A DNA stretch of 64,000 nt from UBA2199 sp964628035 (lineage in GTDB: Bacteria > Acidobacteriota > Aminicenantia > UBA2199): NCBI GenBank assembly GCA_964628035.1, contig CAZVPI010000002.1:1-64000 (forward strand), given 5' to 3'. Positions 32,291-41,824 of this stretch are shown in pieces. A model generated the notes under the pieces. The model searched no databases and was not told the origin of the DNA. It worked only from the letters and a program-made list of their open reading frames with translations. The translations under genes were made by a program, and so were the position numbers. Each line of letters begins with the position of its first letter. The stretch's first letter is position 1.

Positions 32291-32371
32291 GTGCACTCCT
32301 TTCCTCGTGTTTTCGCCGGGGACGGCGCAGGTTCTCCTCCTTATACGCAGGGGCGGCGGCCAGGGTTTCCC

Positions 32372-34237
32372 TCAGCCGGCGACCCGCCGCAGGCTGCTGC
32401 GCGGGAGGCGCTGCAGGCCGGCGGCGGCGATGGCCCCGGCGTCGGCGTGCAACTCCAGGACGCCGCGGTACGCCCCGCGCAGCGCCTGGCGCGCGACCAG
32501 GTGGGCGCGGCGTATGCCCAGCGCCTGGCGGTGTCGCCCGTACAGGCCGCGCATGTCCGCCGCCAGCTCGCGCAGGCCGGGGCGGCGCAGCTCCAGCTCG
32601 TAGACCTCGCGGAAAGGAGGGAGCTGGAACCAGCTGCGGTATTTGAGCTCGCGGGCGAAGAAGCGCTCCTCGTCCAGCAGGTGGCGCAGGGCATAGTGGA
32701 AGTGGAACACCGAGAAGACGTGCAGCTCGCCCCCGGGGGCGAGCTGGGCGGCGATCTCGGCTGCGCCGCCCTGGATGCGCTCGGCGGCGTCGAATTCGTC
32801 CAGTGGGAAAAAGGACTCGGGCTTGACCCAGGCAGCGGCGGCGAAAAGGCCCCGCAGGCGGGGGCTGAGCCCGGCCAGGGTGGCCAGGGTCAGCGGCCGG
32901 GCGGCGGCGCGGCTGCGGGCCGCATCCCCGTCGCGCATCTCGGCGGCGGTGAGGGTCAGGACCGCACCCTCGCCGCCGATGCGCTCCAGCGCCCGGGCCA
33001 GCGACTCGATGCTGATGTCGTGCAGCGGTTCGAGCGGCCGGCCGCAGCGCCGGCAGTTTCCCGGGGCGTCGTCCGCATGGGAGCAGCGCCGGCAGGAGAC
33101 GCGGCCCGCGCCGTCGGCCTGCAGGGCGGCCGAGCAGCGCGGGCAGGTCGCCAGGCGCGAACAGGCTTCGCAGAAAAGGTGCAGCGCCGGCGCGATGCGG
33201 TTGACCAGCACCAAGGTGCGCCGGCCCTCGCGCAGGCCTCGGGCGGCCAGCTCCAGGAGCGCCGGCGGGATGCCGCGCTCGCGCCCTTTCAGCGGGTGGA
33301 CCTGCGGCGGGGAAGGGCGGCAGGGCCGGCGGTCTTCCACCCCGGGCTGCTGGCGCTGCGTCCACGTGGAGCAGGTGTGCGCGAGGGCGCCGGCGAGCAG
33401 GGGGATGCCGGCGGCTTGGGCGCGCAGACCGGCCAGGTGGTCGAGGCGGAAGGGCGTGCCCTGGAGGCGGGCGTAGAGCGGCGAGGAGGCGCGGTCGAGG
33501 ATCACCAGGCCGGGAGCGGCCAGCGGCAGGGCCAGGGCGGCCAGGCCGCCGCAGATGATCGCGGGCTTGCCGGCGCGGCTCTCACCCCAGAGCTTCTCGC
33601 GCGCCGCCGACGTCAGGCGCGAGTGGCAGGGCGTGACGCCGGGCAGGCGTTCCTGCCAGTAGCGGATCGTGTCGGCATCGGGGACGACGAGGAGGACGGA
33701 TCGTCCTTGGGCCAGCGTTTCCGCGCAGGCGCGGCGGTATTCCCCGCCGGGGTCCTCGGCCAGGAGCAGTCGCCGGCTTGCGCCGCCGGCGGGGCGGGGA
33801 GCCGGCGGGGCGGTCTCGGCGGCGGCTTTCCGGAAGCGCAGGCGCAGCGGCTCCGCGGCGGCCAGCCGCGCCAGTTCCCCGGCCGGCACGCTGCCCAGGC
33901 TGGATTCGCGGCCGACGACGCGCAGCCCCTTGGTCCCCTTCTGGCTGGGCGGCAGAGAGTGGTCGAGCAGGGCCGCGGCCGAGGCGAAGTAGGCCGCTGC
34001 GGCCAGTCGGGCGAACTCCAGCAGCTCGGGTCCGGGAAGGAAGGGGTCGTCCACGACGCCCAGGATCCCCTTCAGTCGCCCGCGGTAGGGCGAGTCGAGG
34101 TCCAGGACCCAGCCGAGCACGGCGCGGCGGCCCAGGGGCACCAGCACCCGGGAGCCGGGCCTCAGCCCCAGGTCATCCGGTGCGCGATAGGTCAGGGGCT
34201 CGGGAAGGCCGCTGGAAAGCGCGACGCTGACCTTCAA
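32372..34237 (-). CDS. priA: PriA-like primosomal protein without helicase motifs
   Basis: A 621-aa protein homologous to replication-restart protein PriA (E. coli 732 aa). The N-terminal DNA-binding domain (KVSVALSSGLPEPLTYRAPD) and the zinc region with paired CxxC motifs (FCEACSRLATCPRC, VSCRRC, CRRCGRP) are kept. Where PriA has Walker A GSGKT this protein has EDPGGEYRRA (from residue 161), and where it has the DEEH box it reads LDRASSPLY (Asp248). The downstream helicase motif region is unrecognisable. It should therefore bind forks or partners but not unwind DNA; actinobacterial PriA is a known precedent. It starts at TTG 34237, overlapping the udg stop. Confidence 0.85.
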   Translation of the reverse strand: MKVSVALSSGLPEPLTYRAPDDLGLRPGSRVLVPLGRRAVLGWVLDLDSPYRGRLKGILGVVDDPFLPGPELLEFARLAAAAYFASAAALLDHSLPPSQKGTKGLRVVGRESSLGSVPAGELARLAAAEPLRLRFRKAAAETAPPAPRPAGGASRRLLLAEDPGGEYRRACAETLAQGRSVLLVVPDADTIRYWQERLPGVTPCHSRLTSAAREKLWGESRAGKPAIICGGLAALALPLAAPGLVILDRASSPLYARLQGTPFRLDHLAGLRAQAAGIPLLAGALAHTCSTWTQRQQPGVEDRRPCRPSPPQVHPLKGRERGIPPALLELAARGLREGRRTLVLVNRIAPALHLFCEACSRLATCPRCSAALQADGAGRVSCRRCSHADDAPGNCRRCGRPLEPLHDISIESLARALERIGGEGAVLTLTAAEMRDGDAARSRAAARPLTLATLAGLSPRLRGLFAAAAWVKPESFFPLDEFDAAERIQGGAAEIAAQLAPGGELHVFSVFHFHYALRHLLDEERFFARELKYRSWFQLPPFREVYELELRRPGLRELAADMRGLYGRHRQALGIRRAHLVARQALRGAYRGVLELHADAGAIAAAGLQRLPRSSLRRVAG

Positions 34238-34887
34238 GGCCGGTCGCCGGCGACCAGGGCCAGCACTTTCTGCATGTCCTGCCAAACCTCCCATTTGGCC
34301 TTGGAGATCTCCTCCTTGTCGCGCTTGTGCAGGATGAAGGACGGGTGGTAGGTGGCGACGAGGGGAATGCCCTGGAAGTCCAGCACCTGGCCGCGGATGC
34401 GCCCCATGCTGTGGGAAGTGCCCAGCAGGTTGTTCAGGGCCACCCTGCCCAGGCAGACGATCGCCCGCGGCCGCAGGACGGCGATCTGGCGCAGCAGGTA
34501 GGGGAGGCAGGCCTCCACCTCGTCCTTGAGCGGCTCGCGGTTGTTGGGCGGACGGCACTTGACCACGTTGCCGATGAACACGTCCTCGCGCCGCAGGCCC
34601 ATCTTCTGGATGATCCTGTCCAGGAGCTGGCCGGCGCGGCCGATGAAAGGCCGGCCGAACTGGTCCTCGGTCTCGCCCGGCCCCTCGCCGACGAACAGGA
34701 TGCCCGGGCGGTGGCTGCCCTCGCCCGGGACGTAATTCGTCTTGGACTCGTGCAGGCGGCAGCGGCGGCATTGCAGGATCTCGCGGTTCAGCTCGGCCAG
34801 CTCGGCGCGCGGATCGTTGGCCGGCAGGTGCAGAAACGAGGCGCCCATGTCGTTGAAGAACGCCAGCACGTTGCGCAGCTCGTTCAT
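34234..34887 (-). CDS. Type 4 uracil-DNA glycosylase (4Fe-4S)
   Basis: A 217-aa base-excision repair enzyme that removes uracil from DNA. Iron-sulfur cysteines appear as CRRCRLHE near residue 40 and CRPPNNREPLKDEVEAC near 110. Motif A GEGPGETEDQFGRPF and the late motif ATYHPSFIL are intact. It sits inside the yicC-gmk-coaC-coaB-priA run and overlaps priA. Confidence 0.93.
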   Translation of the reverse strand: MNELRNVLAFFNDMGASFLHLPANDPRAELAELNREILQCRRCRLHESKTNYVPGEGSHRPGILFVGEGPGETEDQFGRPFIGRAGQLLDRIIQKMGLRREDVFIGNVVKCRPPNNREPLKDEVEACLPYLLRQIAVLRPRAIVCLGRVALNNLLGTSHSMGRIRGQVLDFQGIPLVATYHPSFILHKRDKEEISKAKWEVWQDMQKVLALVAGDRP

Positions 34888-34893
34888 CGTTCT

Positions 34894-35541
34894 TCAGCGT
34901 TCGCGGCCGGCCAGCGCCGCCACTTCGTCCCAGAGGCGGGCGGCGATGAGGGCCTTGCTCATCGGCTCCAGCCTGCGCACGCCGTCGGCGCGCACGAAAT
35001 AAACCTGGTTCTCCTCGCGTCCGAAGGCGGGATTCTCGGCGGAGATCTCGTTCAGGACCAGCAGGTCCAGGTTCTTGGCCTCCAGCTTTCTCTGGGCGTT
35101 GGCGAAGATATCCTCGGTCTCGGCGGCGAAGCCGACCAGGATCTGGCCGCGGCGCTTGCGCCGGCCGAGCTCAAGCAGGATGTCGGGGTTCTTCACCAGC
35201 TCCAGGGTCAGCCGTTCGCCGCATTTTTTCAGCTTCTCGGGATAGTATTTGATGCTGCGGTAGTCGCTGACGGCGGCGGCCATGACCACGATGCCGGCGC
35301 CGGCGAAGCGCGCGCTCAGGGCGGCGCGCATTTCCTGGGCGCTCTCGACCTCGACGAGCTCGACGCCGTCGGGCAGGAAGGCCGTCGGGCCGGTGACGAA
35401 GGTGACCGGGCCGAGGCCGCGGCGCAGGGCTTCCGTGGCCAGGTGGAAGCCGGTTTTGCCCGAGGAGCGGTTGGACAGGAAGCGCACCGGATCGATGGGC
35501 TCGATGGTGGGGCCGGAGGCGATCAGGATGCGCTCAGGCAC
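34894..35541 (-). CDS. coaB: Phosphopantothenate-cysteine ligase, stand-alone CoaB
   Basis: A 215-aa enzyme that joins Cys to phosphopantothenate in CoA synthesis. Visible features are ASGPTIEPIDPVRFLSNRSS, GKTGFHLATEA, AAVSDYR and KNPDILLELG. It is normally the C-terminal half of bifunctional CoaBC. Here it is a separate gene: coaC ends in TGA at 35534-35536 and coaB restarts at GTG 35541, an 8-bp overlap in a different frame. A frameshift in the assembly is the alternative explanation. Confidence 0.88.
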   Translation of the reverse strand: MPERILIASGPTIEPIDPVRFLSNRSSGKTGFHLATEALRRGLGPVTFVTGPTAFLPDGVELVEVESAQEMRAALSARFAGAGIVVMAAAVSDYRSIKYYPEKLKKCGERLTLELVKNPDILLELGRRKRRGQILVGFAAETEDIFANAQRKLEAKNLDLLVLNEISAENPAFGREENQVYFVRADGVRRLEPMSKALIAARLWDEVAALAGRER

Positions 35542-36060
35542 GGCGTAGGCCGAGGCAGTGGTCGTACAGGGCCTGGGCGTCGGGCATGCGGCCACGCCCG
35601 GTCTCCAGGTTGGCCAGGGGGCCCTCGTCGGACTCGACGACCTCGACGCCGCGCGCGCGCAACCGCGCCAGGTTGTCGACCACGGCCGGATTGTCCAGCA
35701 TGTGGCGGTTCATGGCCGGGGCCGCGACCACGCGCCTGAAGAAGGCGCAGAACACCGTCGACAGCAGGTCATCGGCGATGCCGTTGGCCATCTTGCCCAG
35801 GATGTCGGCCGAGGCCGGCGCCACCAGCAGCAGCTCGCATTCCCGGGCCAGGTTGACGTGCAGCAGCGGGTCCTGGCCGGCAGCGAACATCTCGCTGAAC
35901 ACCCGGCCCGGGGCGAAGGTCGCGAAGGTGAGCGGCGCGACAAAGCGCGTCGCCGCCGGGGTCAGGATCACCGTCGTCTCGTGTCCATGCTTCTGGAACA
36001 GGCGCAGGATGTCCACCGCCTTGTAGGCCGCGATCGAGCCGCTGACGCCGAGCACCAGCT

Positions 36061-36064
<4 letters not shown>
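35534..36064 (-). CDS. coaC: Phosphopantothenoylcysteine decarboxylase CoaC, stand-alone and atypical
   Basis: A 176-aa HFCD flavoprotein. The N-terminal GSIAAYKA, the His motif LLHVNLAR, the APASADILGKMANGIADDLL segment (the PASANT equivalent) and APAMNRHM are intact. The active-site flap, usually LACGxxGxGRM, reads LANLETGRGRM, so the Cys that protonates the enethiol intermediate is Asn152. Activity may be altered or this may be a rarer variant. It overlaps gmk by 4 bp. Confidence 0.85.
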
Positions 36065-36666
<602 letters not shown>

Positions 36667-36674
36667 GGGCGCTC

Positions 36675-37553
36675 CTACTCGATGTTCTGCGCCTGCTGCC
36701 GGATCTTCTCGATCTCGCGGCGGATCAGCAGGATCAGCCCCTGGATCTCCGCCGACTCGGTCTTGGCGGCGATGGTGTGGGTCTCGCGCTGCATTTCCTG
36801 GGTGAGGAAATCGGCCTCCTTGCCTTTGGCGAGCGGCAGGCGGGCGACCAGCAGCCGCCGCAGCCTGCGGGCGTGGGCCTGCAGGCGCTGGATCTCCTCG
36901 GCGATGGCGGACTTGTCGGCGGCGATGGCCGCCTCCTGGGCGATGCGCCGCTCGTCGACCGGGGTGCGGCCGAGCAGCCGGGCGATGCGCTGCCGGTAGC
37001 GGCGCACGGCGTCGCGTTCGCACTCCTTTTCCCGGGAACGCAGGGCGCGGACATGGCCGTCGACCCGGCGCAGGCAGGCCAGCAGGTCGGCGCGGATGCT
37101 GCGGCCCTCGCGGCGCCGGCTTTCCAGGAAGTCGGCGAAGACGGCGGCGATGGCGCGGCGTACCGCCGCCTGCTCCCGGGCGCTGAGGCTCTCGGGATCC
37201 TGGTCGAGGCGCAGCAGGGCGGGCATCTTGAGCAGCGCATCGAGGGGGGCCGCGGTTCCGGTTCTCCTCTGCAGCGGCGCCAGCCTGCCCAGGACCGCCT
37301 CCAGCAGGGGCTCGTTCAGATGGATGCGCCACTGGCGCGCCCCCTGCGGTACGAGTTCGAGCACGACCTCCACCTTGCCCCGCTGCAGCCGCTGCTTCAG
37401 CAGGCCGCGGACGGCGCTCTCGCTGGCTGCGGTGACGCCGCTGCCGCGGAAGCTCGTTTCCAGGTAGCGGTTGTTGTAGGACTTGAAGGAGACGAAGAGG
37501 GAAAAATCCTTCCCGTTATAGCGCCCCTGGGCGAATCCGGTCATGCTCTGCAT
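36675..37553 (-). CDS. yicC: YicC family endoribonuclease-like protein
   Basis: A 292-aa protein. The N-terminal MQSMTGFAQG and SFKSYNNRYLETSFR and the C-terminal DFLTQEMQRETHTIAAKTES helix match YicC-like proteins, which act on RNA in E. coli and B. subtilis. Length is normal. Located 8 bp upstream of gmk. Confidence 0.93.
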   Translation of the reverse strand: MQSMTGFAQGRYNGKDFSLFVSFKSYNNRYLETSFRGSGVTAASESAVRGLLKQRLQRGKVEVVLELVPQGARQWRIHLNEPLLEAVLGRLAPLQRRTGTAAPLDALLKMPALLRLDQDPESLSAREQAAVRRAIAAVFADFLESRRREGRSIRADLLACLRRVDGHVRALRSREKECERDAVRRYRQRIARLLGRTPVDERRIAQEAAIAADKSAIAEEIQRLQAHARRLRRLLVARLPLAKGKEADFLTQEMQRETHTIAAKTESAEIQGLILLIRREIEKIRQQAQNIE

Positions 37554-37556
37554 GAC

Positions 37557-39359
37557 TCACATTATAATATCCATCTCCGGGAATTGCAAATTGTAGAGGG
37601 AGTAGTAGAGGCCGCGCTTCTTGAGCAGCTCGCGGTGGTTGCCGCTCTCCTTGATCTCGCCGCGCTCGATGACCAGGATGCGGTCGGCCTCGAGGATGGT
37701 GCTCAGGCGGTGGGCGATGACGAAGGTGGTGCGCTGCTTCATCACGTCGGCCATCGCCTCCTGGATCAGCTTTTCCGACTCGGAGTCGAGCGAGGAGGTG
37801 GCCTCGTCGAAGATCAGCAGCGGCGGCTGCTTGAGCACGGCGCGGGCGATGGAGATGCGCTGGCGCTGGCCGTTGGAGAGGAAGACGCCGCGCTCGCCGA
37901 CGACGGTGTCGTAGCCCTGGGGCAGCTCGGAGATGAAGCCGTCGGCGCGGGCCACGGCGGCGGCGCGGCGCACGTCGTCCAGGGTGAAGCGCCGCCGGCC
38001 GTAGGCGATGTTGTTCAGGACGGTGTCGTTGAACAGGAACACGTCCTGGGTGACCAGGCCGATGTGCTCGCGCAGCGATTTCAGGGTGATGGCGCGGATG
38101 TCGCGGCCGTCGAGGAGCACCTCGCCGCGCTCGGGATCGTAGAAGCGCAGCAGCAGGTTCATCAGGGTCGTCTTGCCCGAGCCGCTGGCGCCGACCAGGG
38201 CCACCATCTCGTTCGCCTGGGCGCGGAACGAGATGTTCCTCAGCACCGGCACGCCGGGCTGGTAGGAGAAATGGACGTTCTGGAACTCCACCTCGCCGCG
38301 CACGCCCTTGATCTCGACCGCCGCCGCCCGGTCGCGGATGGGATTGGCGGCGAGGATGATCCCCTTGACCCGCTCCCAGCCCGCCCGGCCCTGCTGGAAG
38401 TCGTTGTGGGCCAGGCTCAGGCGCTTGATGGGGGCGTACATCAGGAACAGCGCCGTCAAGAACGAGGTGAACTGCCCCGGCGAGAGGGTGCCGCGCGAGA
38501 TGCGGTGCATGCCGACGGTGAACAGGCCGGCGGCCACCAGGCCGCCGATGACGTCCATGACCGGCGCCGCCAGGGAATAGGCCAGGGCGATCTTGGCGTT
38601 GATGCGGAAATGCTTCTGGTTGAGCTGGCGGAACTTCTGGATCTCGAATTCCTCCATGTTGTAGGCCTTGACGATGCGGTTGCCCGTAGCCGACTCGCTC
38701 ATGAAATGGCCCAGGTCGCCGATGGTCTCCTGGGACTGGGCGCCGCGCTTCTTCACCTTGCGCCCGAAATAGACCAGGGGCACGGCGGCCACCTGGATCA
38801 GCACCAGGGACAGGGTGGCCATGCTCCAGTCCTGGTAGAAGATCACCGCCAGCAGGCAGATCAGCGTCAGCGTCTCGCGGATGTAGACCGACAGGGTCTC
38901 GGCCACGGCCATCTTGATCTTCTCGATGTCGTTGGAGATGCGCGACACCAGGTCGCCGGTGCGCGCCTTGCTCAGGAAGTCGACCGACTGGTACACCAGG
39001 CTGCGGTACAGCTTGTCGCGCACGTTGCGCACGACCTTGAGCCCCAGCGTCTTCATCGAGTACAGGGAGAGGAACGAGAAGACGGCCTGGCCCAGGAAGG
39101 CCGCGAAGAGCAGCTGCGGCAGCACCAGCACCAGCTGCCGCTCCTCGATCCCCAGCAGGCGCATGATCAGGTCGCGGACGAAGCGGCTGCGTCCCGACAG
39201 CTGGCCCCCGCCCTGCAAAAAGAGCTCGTCGATGACCGGCTGGATGATGACGGCGAAGAAGCCGGTGAAGACGGCCACCATGGCCAGGAACCCGAGGGCC
39301 AGCAGGAAACGCTTCAGGAAGGGCCGGAAATAGGTGTAGAGGGAACCCTCTTCCCACAT
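37557..39359 (-). CDS. msbA: MsbA-type ABC exporter
   Basis: A 600-aa half-transporter with six membrane helices (~15-310) and an ATPase domain: Walker A GASGSGKTTL, signature LSNGQRQRI, Walker B LLIFDEATSSLD and H-loop AHRLST. The best guess is lipid A/LPS flipping, given lptD and the diderm context and the neighbouring phospholipid gene pssA. Other lipid or drug exporters of the family cannot be excluded. Ends 3 bp before yicC. Confidence 0.85.
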   Translation of the reverse strand: MWEEGSLYTYFRPFLKRFLLALGFLAMVAVFTGFFAVIIQPVIDELFLQGGGQLSGRSRFVRDLIMRLLGIEERQLVLVLPQLLFAAFLGQAVFSFLSLYSMKTLGLKVVRNVRDKLYRSLVYQSVDFLSKARTGDLVSRISNDIEKIKMAVAETLSVYIRETLTLICLLAVIFYQDWSMATLSLVLIQVAAVPLVYFGRKVKKRGAQSQETIGDLGHFMSESATGNRIVKAYNMEEFEIQKFRQLNQKHFRINAKIALAYSLAAPVMDVIGGLVAAGLFTVGMHRISRGTLSPGQFTSFLTALFLMYAPIKRLSLAHNDFQQGRAGWERVKGIILAANPIRDRAAAVEIKGVRGEVEFQNVHFSYQPGVPVLRNISFRAQANEMVALVGASGSGKTTLMNLLLRFYDPERGEVLLDGRDIRAITLKSLREHIGLVTQDVFLFNDTVLNNIAYGRRRFTLDDVRRAAAVARADGFISELPQGYDTVVGERGVFLSNGQRQRISIARAVLKQPPLLIFDEATSSLDSESEKLIQEAMADVMKQRTTFVIAHRLSTILEADRILVIERGEIKESGNHRELLKKRGLYYSLYNLQFPEMDIIM

Positions 39360-39366
39360 GTCCCGC

Positions 39367-40197
39367 CTAGGCCTTGCGCTCCACCCCTGCGGCCTCGCCG
39401 GCGCGGCGCCGGCGGCCGAAGGCCAGGAAGAACAGGGGCGAGATCATGTAGGTGAAGGTGAGCAGGGGGATGGTCGTGTCGGGGAAGATGACCAGGCAGG
39501 CGACGATCAGGGCCAGCAGGAACAGCATGCGCAGGCTGTCCTTGAGGACGAAGCGCTTCACCGTGCGGTAGCGGATGTTGGAGATCATCAGCAGCGAGAC
39601 GCCGACCACATAAAAGGCGAACAGCAGCGTGCCCAGGCCTCCGGGCAGCGGCCGGCCCTCGTGAAGCAGCACGATCGAGCCGACGGCCAGGGAGGCAAGG
39701 GGGATGGGCAGGCCGACGAAGATATTGGCCGGCACGGCCTGGGCCTCCTTGAACACGTTGAAGCGGGCCAGGCGGATCAGGCCGGCGCTCAGGAACACGA
39801 AGGCCACGATGAGCCCCGACTGGTTGAAGCCGCCCTGGAATCCCCATTTCAAGGCCAGCATGGAGGTGACCAGCCCAAAGGTCACGGCGTCGACCAGCGA
39901 GTCGAGCTGCACGCCGAAGTTGGACTCGGTCTTGGTCAGGCGGGCGATGGTGCCGTCGAATCCGTCCATGACCACGGAGGCGGTGAGGAAGTATACGGCC
40001 ATCTTGAAGTTGGGCCGGGCGCCGATGATGCGCACCAGCGCCTGGTAGCCCAGGAAGAGGTTGAGCAGGGTGAACACCGAGGGCAGGAAGGAGATGTTGA
40101 CCAGGGCCGGGATGCGAGGCCGGCTGGTCCGCTTTTTTTTCGCCTTCCTGGAGGCGGAACGGCGGGAGCCGCCTTCGGGAGCTTTTTCGTCAGCCAT
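39367..40197 (-). CDS. pssA: CDP-diacylglycerol-serine O-phosphatidyltransferase
   Basis: A 276-aa membrane enzyme that makes phosphatidylserine. The CDP-alcohol phosphotransferase signature is complete (DGTIARLTKTESNFGVQLDS, then LVD). The basic N-terminal extension (SRRSASRKAKKKRTSRPR) is longer than usual. The usual partner psd (decarboxylase) is not next to it. Overlaps the DUF465 gene by 8 bp. Confidence 0.9.
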   Translation of the reverse strand: MADEKAPEGGSRRSASRKAKKKRTSRPRIPALVNISFLPSVFTLLNLFLGYQALVRIIGARPNFKMAVYFLTASVVMDGFDGTIARLTKTESNFGVQLDSLVDAVTFGLVTSMLALKWGFQGGFNQSGLIVAFVFLSAGLIRLARFNVFKEAQAVPANIFVGLPIPLASLAVGSIVLLHEGRPLPGGLGTLLFAFYVVGVSLLMISNIRYRTVKRFVLKDSLRMLFLLALIVACLVIFPDTTIPLLTFTYMISPLFFLAFGRRRRAGEAAGVERKA

Positions 40198-40423
40198 GCG
40201 CGTGCGGCTGCCGGCGGAAGGCCTCGATGCGCTTCTGCATCGCGTCCTTCAGGCGCAGTTTCTCCTTCTTGAGGATCTTCTCGGCGACGCGTTCCTCGTC
40301 GTTCTTCTGCCGCTTCTGAAGCGAGCGCCGCAGCTGCTCCTCCAGCTCCTGGTGCTTGACGAACAGCATCTTGAACTCGCTGTCGCGCTCAAGCAGGATT
40401 TCTTTTATCTTTTGTTCCTGCAT
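40190..40423 (-). CDS. DUF465 (YdcH-like) coiled-coil protein
   Basis: A 77-aa, highly charged helical protein (MLFVKHQELEEQLRRSLQKR, ILKKEKLRLKDAM) with the DUF465 pattern HxxLexxixx...LKKxKLxLKDxi. Function unknown. It overlaps the upstream gene by 35 bp and pssA by 8 bp, so it is probably translated by coupling. Confidence 0.8.
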   Translation of the reverse strand: MQEQKIKEILLERDSEFKMLFVKHQELEEQLRRSLQKRQKNDEERVAEKILKKEKLRLKDAMQKRIEAFRRQPHAHG

Positions 40424-41237
40424 CCTTGCCGGCCTTGCCCTTGCAGTCCTTGTGGTTGCGGCAGTACTTCAGGTAGGACTGGAGGTTGCGGTCCTTGCCA
40501 ATGATGGACAGGGTGGTGATGATCGACTCGATGAAGTTCTCGTCCAGCACGTTGGTGACGATGTAATCCAGGCCCTTGGCGATGGCCAGGGAGACGAAAT
40601 GCGAGGCGATGAGCTGGCGCTTGGGCAGCCCCTCGGCCAGAAGCGAGATGTTGGCCACCGTTTTGACTTGGGGAAAATCCAGCTTGAACAGCTCCAGGGT
40701 GTCCAGGAAGATGCGGCCGCTGTTGAAGTCCTCCTCCAGCGGGCGCAGCAGCGGGTCCAGCAGGATGTCCTGGCGCTTCATGCCGCGGTCCAGCAGGTGG
40801 TCGATGTACTTCTGGGCGATCAGCAGCGCCTTCTCCGGGGAGTGCGAATGGTTGTTGCGCTTGTCCTTGATCAGGGCGATGAGCTTGGCGTTCTTGGCCA
40901 GCACCGTGTCGATGAGGTAGTCGATCTTCTCCAGGTCGTACTCGACGGCGCCGACGATGAGCGGCCCCTTGGCGATGACCAGGGCCTGCTTCAGCGCCTC
41001 GGCGTTGTCGCTGACCACGACCAGCTTGGCGCCCAGCTTCTCCAGCATGGGGATGATCTCGCGCAGGAACGGCGTCTCGTTGTGCAGCAGCGAGAGCGCG
41101 TTGAGCTCGATGTACTCGGCGCCGGCCTCGATCTGGGCCTGGGCTTCGCGGCGGATGAACTCGAAGTCCTTCTTGTTCATCCGGTCCAGCACCTTCTTGT
41201 TGGCCGAGTTGAGCTTGTTGCCGACAATGGTTGTCAT
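40389..41237 (-). CDS. Methyltetrahydrofolate methyltransferase-like pterin-binding protein
   Basis: A 282-aa TIM-barrel protein of the pterin-binding family (dihydropteroate synthase / AcsE type). Recognisable parts are the N-terminal IVGNKLNSANKKVLDRM, AGAEYIELNA and VANISLLAEGLPKRQLIASH, corresponding to the N-I-S...LP-x-R segment of methyltransferases that pass a methyl from methyl-THF to a corrinoid. The usual IxxGERIN start is changed to IVGNKLN, so activity is uncertain. No corrinoid protein or CODH/ACS genes are nearby. The Lys-rich tail runs into the next gene. Confidence 0.7.
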   Translation of the reverse strand: MTTIVGNKLNSANKKVLDRMNKKDFEFIRREAQAQIEAGAEYIELNALSLLHNETPFLREIIPMLEKLGAKLVVVSDNAEALKQALVIAKGPLIVGAVEYDLEKIDYLIDTVLAKNAKLIALIKDKRNNHSHSPEKALLIAQKYIDHLLDRGMKRQDILLDPLLRPLEEDFNSGRIFLDTLELFKLDFPQVKTVANISLLAEGLPKRQLIASHFVSLAIAKGLDYIVTNVLDENFIESIITTLSIIGKDRNLQSYLKYCRNHKDCKGKAGKDAGTKDKRNPA

Positions 41238-41267
41238 GATTCTTCCCGTTCGCTCCAGGTGATGGGT

Positions 41268-41594
41268 TCAGGCATTGAAAAAGTCCTTCAGCAGGGCCAG
41301 TGTCGAAAGCCCGCCATCGCTGCGCCGCACCTCGGCGCCAAGGCCGAGGGACTGCGGGAGCTCCCGGGCGGCGCCGCCGCAGACGATCACCAGCTTGAGA
41401 TCGGCGGCCTCGTCCAGCACCCGCCGCTCCAGGGCGCGGGGATCGGCGCAGACCAGGGCCTCGACGCCGTCCAATTCGCCGGCCAGCCCTTCGGCCGCGA
41501 GTTCCGGCCGGAAAACGACGTCGAATTCAGGGACGGCGTTCAGCTGGTCGATGGTCTCGGCTGTGAGCGGTGCGGTGACCAGCACGCGGATCAT
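41268..41594 (-). CDS. SerA-like fragment (N-terminal domain only)
   Basis: A 108-aa protein resembling only the beginning of D-3-phosphoglycerate dehydrogenase (RVLVTAPLTAETIDQLNAVP, then EALVCADPRALERRVLDEAADLKLVI). The NAD-binding domain and catalytic Arg/Glu/His are absent. It lies directly after serC, where many genomes carry serA, so I read it as a remnant or a repurposed regulatory domain. It has a good promoter and may be expressed with the genes downstream. Confidence 0.65.
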   Translation of the reverse strand: MIRVLVTAPLTAETIDQLNAVPEFDVVFRPELAAEGLAGELDGVEALVCADPRALERRVLDEAADLKLVIVCGGAARELPQSLGLGAEVRRSDGGLSTLALLKDFFNA

Positions 41595-41668
41595 GGCCGG
41601 CAGGCGGCGGGGAGGAAGGGAACCCGGGCGCTGGCCAAGGATTTTTCCCATTCCGAGGAATTCAGCAT
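41591..41668 (-). CDS. Possible 25-codon leader peptide
   Basis: An ORF (MLNSSEWEKSLASARVPFLP...) whose TGA overlaps the ATG of the SerA fragment (ATGA). The 120-nt leader of the transcript contains it. Ser codons are frequent, but no attenuator hairpin stands out; support is positional only. Confidence 0.25.
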   Translation of the reverse strand: MLNSSEWEKSLASARVPFLPAACRP

Positions 41669-41722
41669 GCGAAAAGCCCTTTTTTCAGCCAAAGAGTACC
41701 TCCCAAGCCTTTTCCAGGCATT

Positions 41723-41751
41723 AGAATAGCAGATTTCCGCCCTGCTGTCAA
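41723..41751 (-). promoter_or_regulatory. Promoter for the SerA fragment and downstream run
   Basis: On the minus strand TTGACA, 17 bp, TATTCT, about 120 nt upstream of the SerA fragment. It separates the long leftward operon from serC. Confidence 0.75.
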
Positions 41752-41824
41752 CCGGATCGCAGAAAAATCCTTTCGCTTCGGGTCTTTCGCCCTGCCACAC
41801 GCCGCCGCGGACCAGCAGGCCGGG

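Noticed and set aside
36777..39455. Very long open frame antisense to yicC and msbA
   Set aside because: Spans two real genes on the other strand; composition is a codon-position artefact.
41652..41824. tRNA or small RNA in the serC downstream gap
   Set aside because: No cloverleaf or conserved TTC loop could be drawn; the gap is explained by a promoter and leader.
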